Positions 15,109 through 23,084 of a stretch of 31,665 bases of DNA are shown piece after piece (position 1 is the first letter of the stretch; every line of letters begins with the position of its first letter). The notes under the pieces are model-generated. The model saw only the letters and a list, made by a program, of their open reading frames with translations, did not search any database and was not told the DNA's origin. Position numbers and translations under genes: made by a program. This DNA is from Mageeibacillus sp. UBA1212 (lineage in GTDB: Bacteria; Bacillota; Clostridia; UBA1212): assembly GCA_002309655.1 (NCBI GenBank), contig DBXM01000023.1, forward strand, positions 92,412-124,076, written 5' to 3'.

Positions 15109-18100
15109 ATGAATAAAAAAACTCTCGGCCTGATTTGCGCGCTTGTCGCGGTTTTAATCGTATTCACGTCGTTTTCAATGCCTGTCGTCACGAAGGCGGA
15201 GGAAACGGTCATGACGGAAACGTTCAACATCACGTATGACACGTCGCTTCTTTTCGCGTCGAAAAGGATGACCGGAGCCCAGGTCACGCGCCTTATGGTC
15301 TACGCGGGCATCACGAACTTCGGCAGTTCCGAGACGCCCTGGTACGTTGACACCGGGACTTCCTACACCTGCCTTGTAAGAAAAAACAGCAGCGACGACC
15401 CGAGATACTGGACGCTGCTAAACGACAGCGACGAACTTCTTGACGAAAGCGCCGAGTACTACTTCCGGTTTGAGATTGAGAACAACACGGGGTACGTTTT
15501 CGACGTCGAGAATCACACGCCCGTGAAGATCAACGGCGCCGACCCGGATTACATTTCATATCCGAGCGACCCGAACTACCTTATTGACGCGTTCGTGCGC
15601 GCGCCCTTTGACGAAGTTACCGAGGCGTGCTGGGGATGCTTTTACGAGCGTTCGCTCTACCGCATACAGCGGGGCACCTCCAAGCAGATAGCTCCGTACG
15701 TCGAAGGCACCACCACCGCGGTCAACTACACCCTCACCGCCCACTCGAGCGAGGACACGAAGGTCGACCCGGACGGCACGGTTCACGTCGGCGCGGACGA
15801 GACGTACAGCTCCTTCAATGTCACCGCCACGTCGGTCTGCAACCCCCTTCTCACGTCGACCGTCCACATCGTTTGCGTGAACGAGCCGCTCCACACCGAC
15901 GCGGTCACCATTGCCCCCTACGACCCCACTAAGGAAGCGTACCCGGGCACCTACCACTCGTTCATCACCACCTACACCGGCAACGACGACGACTATATCA
16001 CACTCGAAATCGTCTCGAATATCACCTCGGAAAGCACCGAGCTCACCTACTGGGATACCCTAAAAATAGGCGACGACGAGGAAGCGACCTCCATCACGAT
16101 CCGCGCGACGTCCGTTGCCGACCCCTCGGTTTACAGTGAATACACGCTGGAGATCAAGCCCATCAAGCCCATTACCGGCGTTATCGACATTCAGCTCAAC
16201 CAGGCCGCGCTGGGAGTCGACGCCTCCTCCACAGGCCAGTCGATTACGCAAATGCTCGCGGCCACCTCTGTCGGAATCACAAACTTCGGCGAATCCAACG
16301 CACACGACGGCTGGTACGTCGACTCGGAAATGAGCTACACCTGCCTTGTCAAGAAGAACTCCTACCGCCCCAGCGACTGGGAAAAGCTCACCGACGACAC
16401 CAACCCCCTCGAACAGGTTGACGGCCTCTACTACATCCGCCTCGAGATCGAGGATTACCGTGCGCAGGGCTACAACTGGGACAACACCTGCTTCCCCGAG
16501 TTCCGCGTGAACGGCAAGCCCGCCGACGCGGTCGTTCTGGGAACGAGCTACTGCGACGTGTTCGTGCTGCTCGACCTTCCCGGCGTCGAAAAGAAGACGC
16601 TCAAATCAATCGCTTTTAAAGGCGAACCGCAGTCGATGTACACCGAAAGCCACGTTCTCAACTACGGTTACGAGATCGAAGCGGAATACTCCGACGGCTC
16701 CAAGGAAGACGTGACACAGTCAGTCGCGGTGCTGCCGAACCACCCGCTCCTTCCCTCCGACACCGAGGCGACTTACTCCTACACCTACCGCGACGTCACG
16801 AAAACGCTCACGCTTCCCATTAAGGTGAAGCCGCTCAACCCCGGCACCTGCAAGGTCTCGTTCGACCCGCGCAACGGCCAGGCCGCCAACGTCGTGACTG
16901 TCAATGAATACGAGCACGTGTCCTACCCCGAAGAACCCGAGAAGGACCACCTGAACTTCTACGGCTGGTACATTCTTGACTCCGAAGGCAATGAAGTTCC
17001 CTTCGACTTCGGCACGCTGATCACCGGGGACATCACGGTCTTCGCGAAGTACGTCTGCTACACCAGCGCGAGCGTCTACCCCTCCTACGGCGGCCTCGTT
17101 TCCTCCGCGTCCCACAGCGCCGACAAATCAGGCTTCGCCGACATGACGGTTGAGGAAATGCCCACCGCATACACCTGGTACACGGCCTACCCCGGCGACG
17201 GCTACGTACTCAAGGAATGGCGCCTCGACAGCGAAAACGGCCCCCTCGTAGGCACCAACCCCGACGCCGCCACCTACTACAGCGACCCCGCGACAAACCG
17301 CGTGCTCTTCCGCCTCGACCGCGGCGACTACAAGTTCTGCGCGATCTTCGAGCCCGCCCCCGAACCCGTCTACCCCGACCACCTCGTGATCGACTCCTCG
17401 CCTTCCAAAACGTCATACACCGAGGGCGAAAGCTTCGACAAGACCGGCCTCAAGGTCAACCTGATCTACACCGACGGCTCGAAAACAGACGTCACCGGCA
17501 AGATCACTGTCACCGGCGGCGCACCCTTCGCGGCGTCCGACACGTTCGTTGAAATTGCCTATACGGAGGGAGAAATCACGCTTACCGAGAAGGTTCCGGT
17601 AACGGTCAAAAAAGCGGCCGAACCCGCCACAGAGGCGCCAACCGGCAGCGAGTCGGAAGCTCCCAGCGAGACCCCCTCGAACACCGGCAGCGGCGAAGAG
17701 CCCACGCCCACACCCTCCGGCGAAGATCCCGGTAACACGAACGCCGACGGCACCAACCCCGGCTTCACGACGAAAACGCTTCCCGCCGCCACGGCCGGCA
17801 AGCCCTACAGCACCGTTATCGAAATCACCGGCGACAAACCCGTCACGGCCACGCTCGCAGACGAACTTCCCGCGGGCCTCCGCTTCAACGCCGACAATCT
17901 CGAGCTCTACGGCACCCCCGAAAAGGCCGGCACCTACACGGTCACGGTCCGCCTCGAAAACGCCAACGGCCTCAACCAGATGGCCTACGTCCTCACGGTC
18001 AAAAAGGCCTCCAACCCCGCCGCCTGGATCATCCCGCTGGTGGTGGTTCTGCTGCTCGGCGCAGCCGCCGCGGCGTTCTTCCTGCTTAGGAAAAAGGGCC

Positions 18101-18402
18101 TCTTCGGCGGCGGAAACGGCGGGAACGGCGGGAACGCAACGCCCGAAAAGGCCGCTCCCGAAAGCGCCGCTGAACCTGAACCGGCGGCCGAACCGGAGGC
18201 TGTGAACGCTCCCCACCCGGAGCCGTTGATCGGACCCGACGCAGCCGCAGGCACGGCAATTGCGGGCGCGGAAGCAGCACCCGAAGCAGTTCCCGAAGCA
18301 CCTGTTGAGCCCGCTCCCGAAACACCTTCAGAACCTGCTGCGCCCGAGCCCGCTCCTCAGGAAGCGCCAACGGAGTTCAACTCCTCGGAGTTCTTCCAGT
18401 AA
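15109..18402 (+). CDS. large membrane-anchored surface protein with Ig-like and InlB-type repeats
   Basis: The 1097-aa product has a signal peptide (MNKKTLGLICALVAVLIVFTSFSMPVVTKAEE). Two related domains of about 130 residues follow (about 38-165 and 355-495), sharing ITNFG, WYVD and SYTCLV(R/K)KN. Between them lies a Thr-rich Ig-like region with a VHVGADETYSSFNVTATS motif. Then come a bacterial Ig-like domain (498-577; EYSDGSKEDVT), an InlB/Listeria-Bacteroides-type repeat (579-650; VSFDPRNGQ, FYGWYI), a divergent copy (650-750), a second Ig-like domain (758-834; LIYTDGSKTDVT), a Thr/Pro/Ser/Glu linker and a He_PIG-like domain (883-967). A single helix (AAWIIPLVVVLLLGAAAAAFFLL) is followed by RKKG, a Gly/Asn stretch and a tail of about 85 Ala/Pro/Glu-rich residues that should be cytoplasmic. 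There is no LPXTG. An adhesin or surface-scaffold role is inference. GGGG lies 9 bp before the ATG. Confidence 0.9.
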   Translation: MNKKTLGLICALVAVLIVFTSFSMPVVTKAEETVMTETFNITYDTSLLFASKRMTGAQVTRLMVYAGITNFGSSETPWYVDTGTSYTCLVRKNSSDDPRYWTLLNDSDELLDESAEYYFRFEIENNTGYVFDVENHTPVKINGADPDYISYPSDPNYLIDAFVRAPFDEVTEACWGCFYERSLYRIQRGTSKQIAPYVEGTTTAVNYTLTAHSSEDTKVDPDGTVHVGADETYSSFNVTATSVCNPLLTSTVHIVCVNEPLHTDAVTIAPYDPTKEAYPGTYHSFITTYTGNDDDYITLEIVSNITSESTELTYWDTLKIGDDEEATSITIRATSVADPSVYSEYTLEIKPIKPITGVIDIQLNQAALGVDASSTGQSITQMLAATSVGITNFGESNAHDGWYVDSEMSYTCLVKKNSYRPSDWEKLTDDTNPLEQVDGLYYIRLEIEDYRAQGYNWDNTCFPEFRVNGKPADAVVLGTSYCDVFVLLDLPGVEKKTLKSIAFKGEPQSMYTESHVLNYGYEIEAEYSDGSKEDVTQSVAVLPNHPLLPSDTEATYSYTYRDVTKTLTLPIKVKPLNPGTCKVSFDPRNGQAANVVTVNEYEHVSYPEEPEKDHLNFYGWYILDSEGNEVPFDFGTLITGDITVFAKYVCYTSASVYPSYGGLVSSASHSADKSGFADMTVEEMPTAYTWYTAYPGDGYVLKEWRLDSENGPLVGTNPDAATYYSDPATNRVLFRLDRGDYKFCAIFEPAPEPVYPDHLVIDSSPSKTSYTEGESFDKTGLKVNLIYTDGSKTDVTGKITVTGGAPFAASDTFVEIAYTEGEITLTEKVPVTVKKAAEPATEAPTGSESEAPSETPSNTGSGEEPTPTPSGEDPGNTNADGTNPGFTTKTLPAATAGKPYSTVIEITGDKPVTATLADELPAGLRFNADNLELYGTPEKAGTYTVTVRLENANGLNQMAYVLTVKKASNPAAWIIPLVVVLLLGAAAAAFFLLRKKGLFGGGNGGNGGNATPEKAAPESAAEPEPAAEPEAVNAPHPEPLIGPDAAAGTAIAGAEAAPEAVPEAPVEPAPETPSEPAAPEPAPQEAPTEFNSSEFFQ

Positions 18403-18426
18403 TTTTAGTCTAAAAATAGCGCAAAA

Positions 18427-18468
18427 CCGGCGCCTCCCCAAACCATGCAAGGGAGGCGCCGGCTCTTT
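18427..18468 (+). terminator. terminator, probably bidirectional
   Basis: Perfect 12-bp stem CCGGCGCCTCCC (18427-18438) with GGGAGGCGCCGG (18451-18462), then CTCTTTAT. On the minus strand the stem is followed by TTTT, so it can also end the convergent XRE gene transcript. It is nearly identical to the hairpin at 19190-19225. Confidence 0.85.
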
Positions 18469-18470
18469 AT

Positions 18471-18585
18471 ATTGAGCAATATTTGTCAACACGATTGAGC
18501 AAAATTCACGTTTTTGATTGAACAAAATTTCCAGGTATAATTGAGCAAAATTTCAGGGTTTGATTGAGCAATTTTCGTTCAATCA
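18471..18585. repeat. five-unit tandem array, exact 23-bp period
   Basis: ATTGAGCAA (one unit ATTGAACAA) begins at 18471, 18494, 18517, 18540 and 18563, an exact 23-bp step. Most units continue AAATT(T/C). The array fills the space between the terminator hairpin and the 3' end of the XRE gene and touches its stop codon. Confidence 0.92.
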
Positions 18586-19034
18586 TCCTCCCTCATACGT
18601 AAGTACACCTTGCGAAGGTAATTTGCCTGTTCCGCTGATATGACTCTGTCGACTTCGGCAGAATTGATATCCGCGTTCAACTCGCACCAGTACAAGTCCC
18701 AGTGTAGATCCGTTCCTCCGGAGTCCTCAATTTCCCACGACTTCTTCATATTGTCAAGCGAGATCTGCAGATATTCAGGAAGGCCTTTTTCAAGGTATGA
18801 ACCGTCCTTCGGCAATCCGGTATCCTGTTCATAATCGGCGCTATCTATTATCATAAGCGTTTCCATCGGGCAGTCAAGCGCCTTTGCTATCAGGTAAACG
18901 GTTTTTGCATTGCAGCCATCGATAGAACTCTTTCCGCTGCAAATATCAAGAATGGTCGTTTTCGGAACGCCGCTGATTTTGGAAAGCCTGTACATGGTCA
19001 TATTCTTTTGCGCAAGAATTGTTTGCAGGTTCAT
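18579..19034 (-). CDS. XRE-family helix-turn-helix regulator
   Basis: The 151-aa product has an N-terminal Cro/C1-type helix-turn-helix: MNLQTILAQKNMTMYRLSKISGVPKTTILDICSGKS, up to about residue 60. The C-terminal part (about 75-151; LQISLDNMKKSW, DLYWCELNADIN, ISAEQANYLRKVYLR) is an acidic domain I cannot name; similar regulators often accompany toxin-like genes, but none is adjacent here. I prefer the second ATG (19032-19034), because AAGGAGG is 7 bp before it and only 1 bp before the first ATG (19040). The consensus promoter contains a palindrome (19058-19086), so the protein probably represses itself. Confidence 0.85.
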   Translation of the reverse strand: MNLQTILAQKNMTMYRLSKISGVPKTTILDICSGKSSIDGCNAKTVYLIAKALDCPMETLMIIDSADYEQDTGLPKDGSYLEKGLPEYLQISLDNMKKSWEIEDSGGTDLHWDLYWCELNADINSAEVDRVISAEQANYLRKVYLRMREDD

Positions 19035-19057
19035 ATCCATGCCTCCTTACAGTCATT

Positions 19058-19086
19058 ATTATATCGGTCAACCGACCGCTTGTCAA
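19058..19086 (-). promoter_or_regulatory. consensus promoter with palindromic operator in the spacer
   Basis: TTGACA (19081-19086), 17-bp spacer and TATAAT (19058-19063) are a perfect sigma-A consensus on the minus strand. The spacer holds CGGTC-AACC-GACCG (19065-19078), a 5-bp inverted repeat suited to an XRE dimer. Confidence 0.85.
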
Positions 19087-19189
19087 CAGAATAGACAGTT
19101 ACTATTTGCAATATGCGCCCGGTTTTTCTGCTTAAAACGAATACCATGCGCGGAATGCTTGCGGAAATTACTTTTCAGGAAGCGCAAAA

Positions 19190-19229
19190 CCGGCGCCTCC
19201 CCAAACCACACACGGGAGGCGCCGGCCCT
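19190..19229 (-). terminator. terminator after the peptide gene, copy of the 18427 hairpin
   Basis: Stem CCGGCGCCTCCC (19190-19201) with GGGAGGCGCCGG (19214-19225). On the minus strand it is followed by TTTTGCGC and ends the transglutaminase/peptide transcript. The flank AGCGCAAAACCGG is identical to that of the 18427 copy. Confidence 0.8.
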
Positions 19230-19271
19230 TATTTAAAATTATTTTTGTTGCTCGCGCAACCACTAGTCAAA

Positions 19272-19373
19272 TCAGAGCTCTTCTTCCCCGGTCTCTGTCT
19301 CGCCGCTGCTCGTCAGCACGTCACCGACGACGAAAACGACGACTTCGATTTCTGCAGGTTCAAACTTTTTCAT
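19272..19373 (-). CDS. 33-residue peptide, RiPP-precursor-like or signalling peptide
   Basis: A short gene with a strong ribosome site (GGAGGT, 5 bp before the ATG), 19 bp downstream of the transglutaminase-like gene and on the same strand. The peptide starts MKKFEPAEIEVVVFVVGDVL, continues TSSGETETG and ends EEEL. It has a basic MKK head, a hydrophobic beta-prone centre, a DVLTSSG motif and an acidic tail without Cys. It fits a pattern I know from Clostridia, short orphan peptides of the form MKK(Y/F)..PE(I/M)EV..F...DV(I/L)T(T/S)SG. The function of those peptides is not established to my knowledge. No modification enzyme (radical SAM, YcaO, LanM) is nearby. Expression is supported by the site and position; the role is unknown. 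Confidence 0.72.
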   Translation of the reverse strand: MKKFEPAEIEVVVFVVGDVLTSSGETETGEEEL

Positions 19374-19392
19374 AATCTACCTCCCCGTTCCG

Positions 19393-21486
19393 TCAGCCCT
19401 GATAGGCCAAATAATCTTGATACTCTTGTGTAGCCCGGTAATAGTCATAAAGGGCACGGCCAACGTCTCTCGCAGGCTTGCCTTCTTCAATACAGAGGTA
19501 AACATACGACAAGACAGAAATTCTCATTTCTACATACGATCCGTCAATCATTATTGTCGGGTAGAAGTCTTGACCAAGCTGATGGGCGGCGATGCCCGGA
19601 ATCGTGATCTTGTAGCGGCCGGCGGTGACCTTGACAACTTCATAATCCTCGCCCGTTTCGTAAACAAAGGCTAACACTTCGCCCGAATAGTCGCTCGGAA
19701 TATTCACGAAAATGTTGATTGCCGTGTCGGTGTCAAGAGTGAGGGAAATGCTTGACGCCTCGATATCGCCTACCCGGTTCAGTATCTCCGGAGCATACTC
19801 TTCAATTTGGTCTTTGCGGAGCTCTTCAGCGTAAAGAAAATCTGCCACCGCGTCCATAGAATTGTGATCTTCGCCGATGACCCACGGCGTTTTAGCGTAT
19901 TCTGACAGGTATTGCTGCGCATAGAAGCCGTAGTTCTTGATTGCAATTGCAAGTTCGATGAGCGCCCAAGGCGTACCTACCGGAGGCTCATCTATTAAGC
20001 TTTTGAGGTAATTCTCAACCGTGAACGGATCAATCCCCGTGATATATTCGTTGCCGTCTATAAAGTAGTGGAACTGCACATTGATGTCGTCAGCCATCTG
20101 GATCGAGCTGACGGAAACCGTGAACTTGTACAGCCTGCCGTCCTGGCTCCGGTCATCCGGGTCGAAGACGTCGGCCTGCGCATTCTCTTCGTCGTCGTTG
20201 AACCAGAACTCCAGGTAACTGTCGGCGTAGTCGCATCCGTCGATCTCCGGAAGCTTCATGAACACGTTCATGCCGAGCAGCCCTCCGAGGGTAAGGCTCT
20301 GTCTCACGAACGAAGGTGAGTCGTCCGTAATGTCATCGTAGTAGCTCCGCTCGTAGTCGGTTTCGGAAATGAGATACGCGTCGGCAAACTCATCGGTTTT
20401 AAACTCAGGGTCGCCGTCGTGGTCCTGGCTCATTTTATTCGAGCCGATCAGGAAGTAATTCCACCTGAGCACGCCTTGCCCGGTGCTTGCGACAGTCGGG
20501 TCGTCCCAGGTCGTGTCCACGTAGTAGTACTTGCCGTCGATTCGCACGATGTTCCAGGAGTGGCGACCGCTTTCGCTTGACGTAGTCGCGATGCCGGCCA
20601 TGACCCGCACGTCGATTCCCGCCTCGAGGCACATGCGGTAGAAGAGCACAGCGTAGCCCTGGCAGACCGACGTCTGGTCAATGAGCGCGCCGTACGCGGT
20701 ATACTGCGTTCTGTACGATTCGTTGCCCACGTGCACGTGGTCGTATTCATTGTGGTTGACGATCCAGTCGTGAATGGTCTTGATCTTCTCGTACCGCGAC
20801 TTCCCGTCAAGCTCGAGCTCGGGCATGACTTCGCCAAGCTTCTCGGTGACCGCCTGTTCCTGCTCAAGAGTCGTGAAGTACTCGACGTTGAACTTCATTG
20901 TAATAGAGAGCGTGGCCATGTCATCGTGCACAGTAGCGCTGGTTCCGACGCTGATGGCGTAACTTCTCGTGCCTGTCTGGTACTTGATGTAGTCGCCTTC
21001 GTTGGGAACGCCGGTGTGCCTCTGGGAGTTCTCAGTCGTCCGGCTCATAACATCGTCCCGAAACGCAACGATCATAGCCGTTAATTCCGTCTTGTCTGAA
21101 TTTGTCGCCACTTCCAGCGGAACGTCAAACGGAACCGTAACCGAGAACGGAGCCGCATGCGCCAGAACCTGCTCCTTGTAGATCTCGCAGAGTCCGTCCA
21201 TATCGTCAGCGGAATAGTTCGGCATCTGTTCGTCGGCCCAGCTGTTGATCTGCGCGTCGCCTTCAAGCGGCGCCCAATCCTTCATGAACGCCGGCACAAC
21301 CACACGAACGGACTTCAGATCCGCGTCATCCGTGAACCTGAGCGCGCCATCTTCCGCGCCGTTCGCAAGCACCTTGTCCTCGGCCACTGCCACAGGAACC
21401 GCCGGCAACACCGCCAGAACGAGCGCAACGCTCAGAACAAGCGCCAGAAGCCTCCGCCCAATATTGCTTCCAAAATTCACATTCAT
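19393..21486 (-). CDS. secreted transglutaminase-like (cysteine protease fold) protein
   Basis: The 697-aa product has a long signal peptide (RRLLALVLSVALVLAVLPAV, cleavage near AVAED). The transglutaminase-like core (PF01841) spans about residues 225-330: TIHDWIVNHNEYDH, then the Cys in SVCQGYAVLFYRM (near 270), the His in GRHSWNIV (near 309) and the Asp in YYVDTTWDD (near 322), a complete Cys-His-Asp triad. The domain before it (about 40-200) and the long C-terminal region after it (about 350-697) have no motif I recognise; the latter ends SYVYLCIEEGKPARDVGRAL. Bacterial secreted members act as proteases or peptide-modifying enzymes at the cell wall. GGGGGA precedes the ATG. It is followed at 19 bp by the 33-residue peptide gene, in the same transcript. 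Confidence 0.9.
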   Translation of the reverse strand: MNVNFGSNIGRRLLALVLSVALVLAVLPAVPVAVAEDKVLANGAEDGALRFTDDADLKSVRVVVPAFMKDWAPLEGDAQINSWADEQMPNYSADDMDGLCEIYKEQVLAHAAPFSVTVPFDVPLEVATNSDKTELTAMIVAFRDDVMSRTTENSQRHTGVPNEGDYIKYQTGTRSYAISVGTSATVHDDMATLSITMKFNVEYFTTLEQEQAVTEKLGEVMPELELDGKSRYEKIKTIHDWIVNHNEYDHVHVGNESYRTQYTAYGALIDQTSVCQGYAVLFYRMCLEAGIDVRVMAGIATTSSESGRHSWNIVRIDGKYYYVDTTWDDPTVASTGQGVLRWNYFLIGSNKMSQDHDGDPEFKTDEFADAYLISETDYERSYYDDITDDSPSFVRQSLTLGGLLGMNVFMKLPEIDGCDYADSYLEFWFNDDEENAQADVFDPDDRSQDGRLYKFTVSVSSIQMADDINVQFHYFIDGNEYITGIDPFTVENYLKSLIDEPPVGTPWALIELAIAIKNYGFYAQQYLSEYAKTPWVIGEDHNSMDAVADFLYAEELRKDQIEEYAPEILNRVGDIEASSISLTLDTDTAINIFVNIPSDYSGEVLAFVYETGEDYEVVKVTAGRYKITIPGIAAHQLGQDFYPTIMIDGSYVEMRISVLSYVYLCIEEGKPARDVGRALYDYYRATQEYQDYLAYQG

Positions 21487-21611
21487 AATATTTCCCCCTT
21501 TAAACAGTCAAAGGAAACGAATCCCTCAGCCGCGTCCTTCCGGCCGGTCCGCAACCCTAAAAATAGGGAAGATCGCGGCGGCGCGAACGGCGGCGCGTGT
21601 TGGTTGTATTT

Positions 21612-21640
21612 AATATATAATATTCGGGAGGGGAAGTCAA
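21612..21640 (-). promoter_or_regulatory. promoter of the transglutaminase/peptide operon
   Basis: TTGACT (21635-21640), 17-bp spacer, TATATT (21612-21617). The leader of about 120 nt contains CCCTAAAAATAGGG (near 21555-21568), a 4-bp stem and one of several CTAAAAATAG copies in the window. The rest of 21487-21817 holds only the terminator listed next. Confidence 0.72.
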
Positions 21641-21754
21641 TAGATTGAAAGAGGCGAAAACGGCGGAACGGCGGTTTATACGCATTTCTCAGTTAAAAGG
21701 ATCTGCCTTCTCGCAAACCGCGAAGCTTTTTAGTGCTTCCCTTAAAAATAGTGC

Positions 21755-21788
21755 AAAAAACCGACGCTATCCGGTTAGAAGGCGTCGG
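21755..21788 (-). terminator. terminator of the 21818-22576 regulator gene
   Basis: On the minus strand CCGACGC...GCGTCGG (21782-21788 with 21761-21767) is followed by TTTTTT, then GCACTATTTTTAA. The flanks share GCAAAA-CCG and CGGCTCTTT with the 18427 cassette. Confidence 0.75.
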
Positions 21789-21817
21789 CTCTTTCGTCTG
21801 GAGGATTTTCTATTGTT

Positions 21818-22576
21818 TCATTCTTCTTGATTACTGCAAATATCAATAATGTCAAAAATCGCGGTCTTATAAACGGTCATTATATCTGAACCGTCTTTCG
21901 GAAGAAGTTCTAATAAATCATATCCACTACCTTCTCCAACTCGACCAGCCATTTGTACAAAACTGTTACGGAAGCCATCTTCATCAAAATCTTCGAACAA
22001 TTCCCCGCCAATTCTGTAGGCCATGAACTCGATTTTCTTTGCTATAACGCTCCTTTTTAAAAACGGATATTTAGTTCCCTCAATTATCCATTCGTCGCCA
22101 TCCGTAATAAGACTTTGAAGGTCTTGTGCCGTCGATAACCAGTCTAAAGGATACTCTGAATAATAGTGGCGACAATGGTCTTGATAGTATATTTCAAAAG
22201 CCATTACTTCTGATAAAGTCAGATAAAGCATTTTTCTGACGGCACCTTCAAACGAATCGAGTTTAACAGATTTTACTATTATGTCTATTGCGGACGTAAA
22301 ATCATTCATGTTGTCGATTTCATTAAGCGGTTTCAGCTTGATAACTGAAAAAGTTGATGTGTGAATTGAATTATCCATAGTTTCGTTGTGAAGCTTGATA
22401 CCAAGGATTTTTTCAAGAAGTTCCCTCACATCTTCGGCTGGATAATTCATTCCTCTCTCCCAATTGCTTACGGCTTGTTTGGAGGTATGTATTTTATCTG
22501 CAAGCTGTTCCTGTGTGAGACCCATCTTTTTCCTTGCTTCTTTTATTCTTTTGGCGGTTACTGTAATATCAAGCAT
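21818..22576 (-). CDS. XRE-family regulator with C-terminal domain of unknown function
   Basis: The 252-aa product begins with a standard helix-turn-helix (about 8-62; KEARKKMGLTQEQLADKIHTSKQAVSNWERGMNYPAEDVRELLEKILGI). The remaining 190 residues (EGAVRKMLYLTLSEVMAFEIYYQDHC, YPLDWLSTAQDLQSLITDGDEW) are helix-rich with no metal or catalytic motif seen; they probably sense a ligand or partner. GGGAGG lies 7 bp before the ATG and the promoter is TTGATT-17-TATAAT. It stands at the left edge of the AT-rich region, next to a transposase remnant. I cannot tell whether it controls the neighbouring island. Confidence 0.85.
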   Translation of the reverse strand: MLDITVTAKRIKEARKKMGLTQEQLADKIHTSKQAVSNWERGMNYPAEDVRELLEKILGIKLHNETMDNSIHTSTFSVIKLKPLNEIDNMNDFTSAIDIIVKSVKLDSFEGAVRKMLYLTLSEVMAFEIYYQDHCRHYYSEYPLDWLSTAQDLQSLITDGDEWIIEGTKYPFLKRSVIAKKIEFMAYRIGGELFEDFDEDGFRNSFVQMAGRVGEGSGYDLLELLPKDGSDIMTVYKTAIFDIIDICSNQEE

Positions 22577-22599
22577 TCAATCGCCTCCCTTCGATACGA

Positions 22600-22628
22600 A
22601 TTATATGAGCAGAAAAGCGAACAATCAA
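22600..22628 (-). promoter_or_regulatory. promoter of the 252-aa XRE regulator gene
   Basis: TTGATT (22623-22628), 17-bp spacer, TATAAT (22600-22605). CGATACGAATT overlaps the -10 (22592-22602) and recurs at 23004-23014. Confidence 0.75.
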
Positions 22629-22692
22629 TAAAGAGTCGCTTGACTTTAGTAAAGAAGTTTCGCTCCTTCTGTCGTTTTCAAACAAGCGCAAA

Positions 22693-22957
22693 TTAAATAG
22701 TAGGCTGTGGTGGCGCGGAATCGTAAGAGTAATAGTGCCTATTATTGTCGCCGGCTTCCGTTCTCTCGTCCAATTCCGGTAGTCGGTTCCGCCTTGTTGC
22801 TATGCGAGTATGTTTCGGTGCAAAGTTGCTCGTCAAACCCGGACCTAAGAAAAGCTCCCAAGTGCTCTCAACCAACTATTAAAAGCGTGCGCTTAGATTT
22901 TGCGGTCAGCAGGTATTGAATCTCTTCTTGATTTAGTGTAATATACAGCTGAGCCAT
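22693..22957 (-). pseudogene. degenerate N-terminal fragment of an IS256-family transposase
   Basis: From ATG 22955-22957, with AAGGAG upstream, the minus strand reads MAQLYITLNQEEIQYLL, the classic start of IS256-family (Mutator-like) transposases. A TGA follows at codon 30. The same frame continues with DEQLCTETYSHSN (family: EQL.A..Y.R) and ENGSRR (RNG.R.R), then stops. A second frame supplies IGTITLTIPRHH, matching the family's TRIGTITL.VPRHR. So about the first 95 codons of a roughly 400-codon gene remain, with stops and at least one frameshift. No terminal repeats or DDE residues are left. It marks past insertion at the edge of the defence island. The rest of 22577-23084 shows no other gene. 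Confidence 0.78.
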
Positions 22958-23084
22958 GCTGTTTCTCCTTTTTTGATTTGACCCATTTACATTATATCAA
23001 AAACGATACGAATTGGCTCTACTTATTTTGGAATTAACACCATTATACAGCGTTTATCTTCTTGGCAAGGAGTAACTAAATCGT

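Noticed and set aside
22388..22696. 102-codon plus-strand frame
   Set aside because: Mostly antisense to the helix-turn-helix of the XRE regulator gene; the rest has no support.
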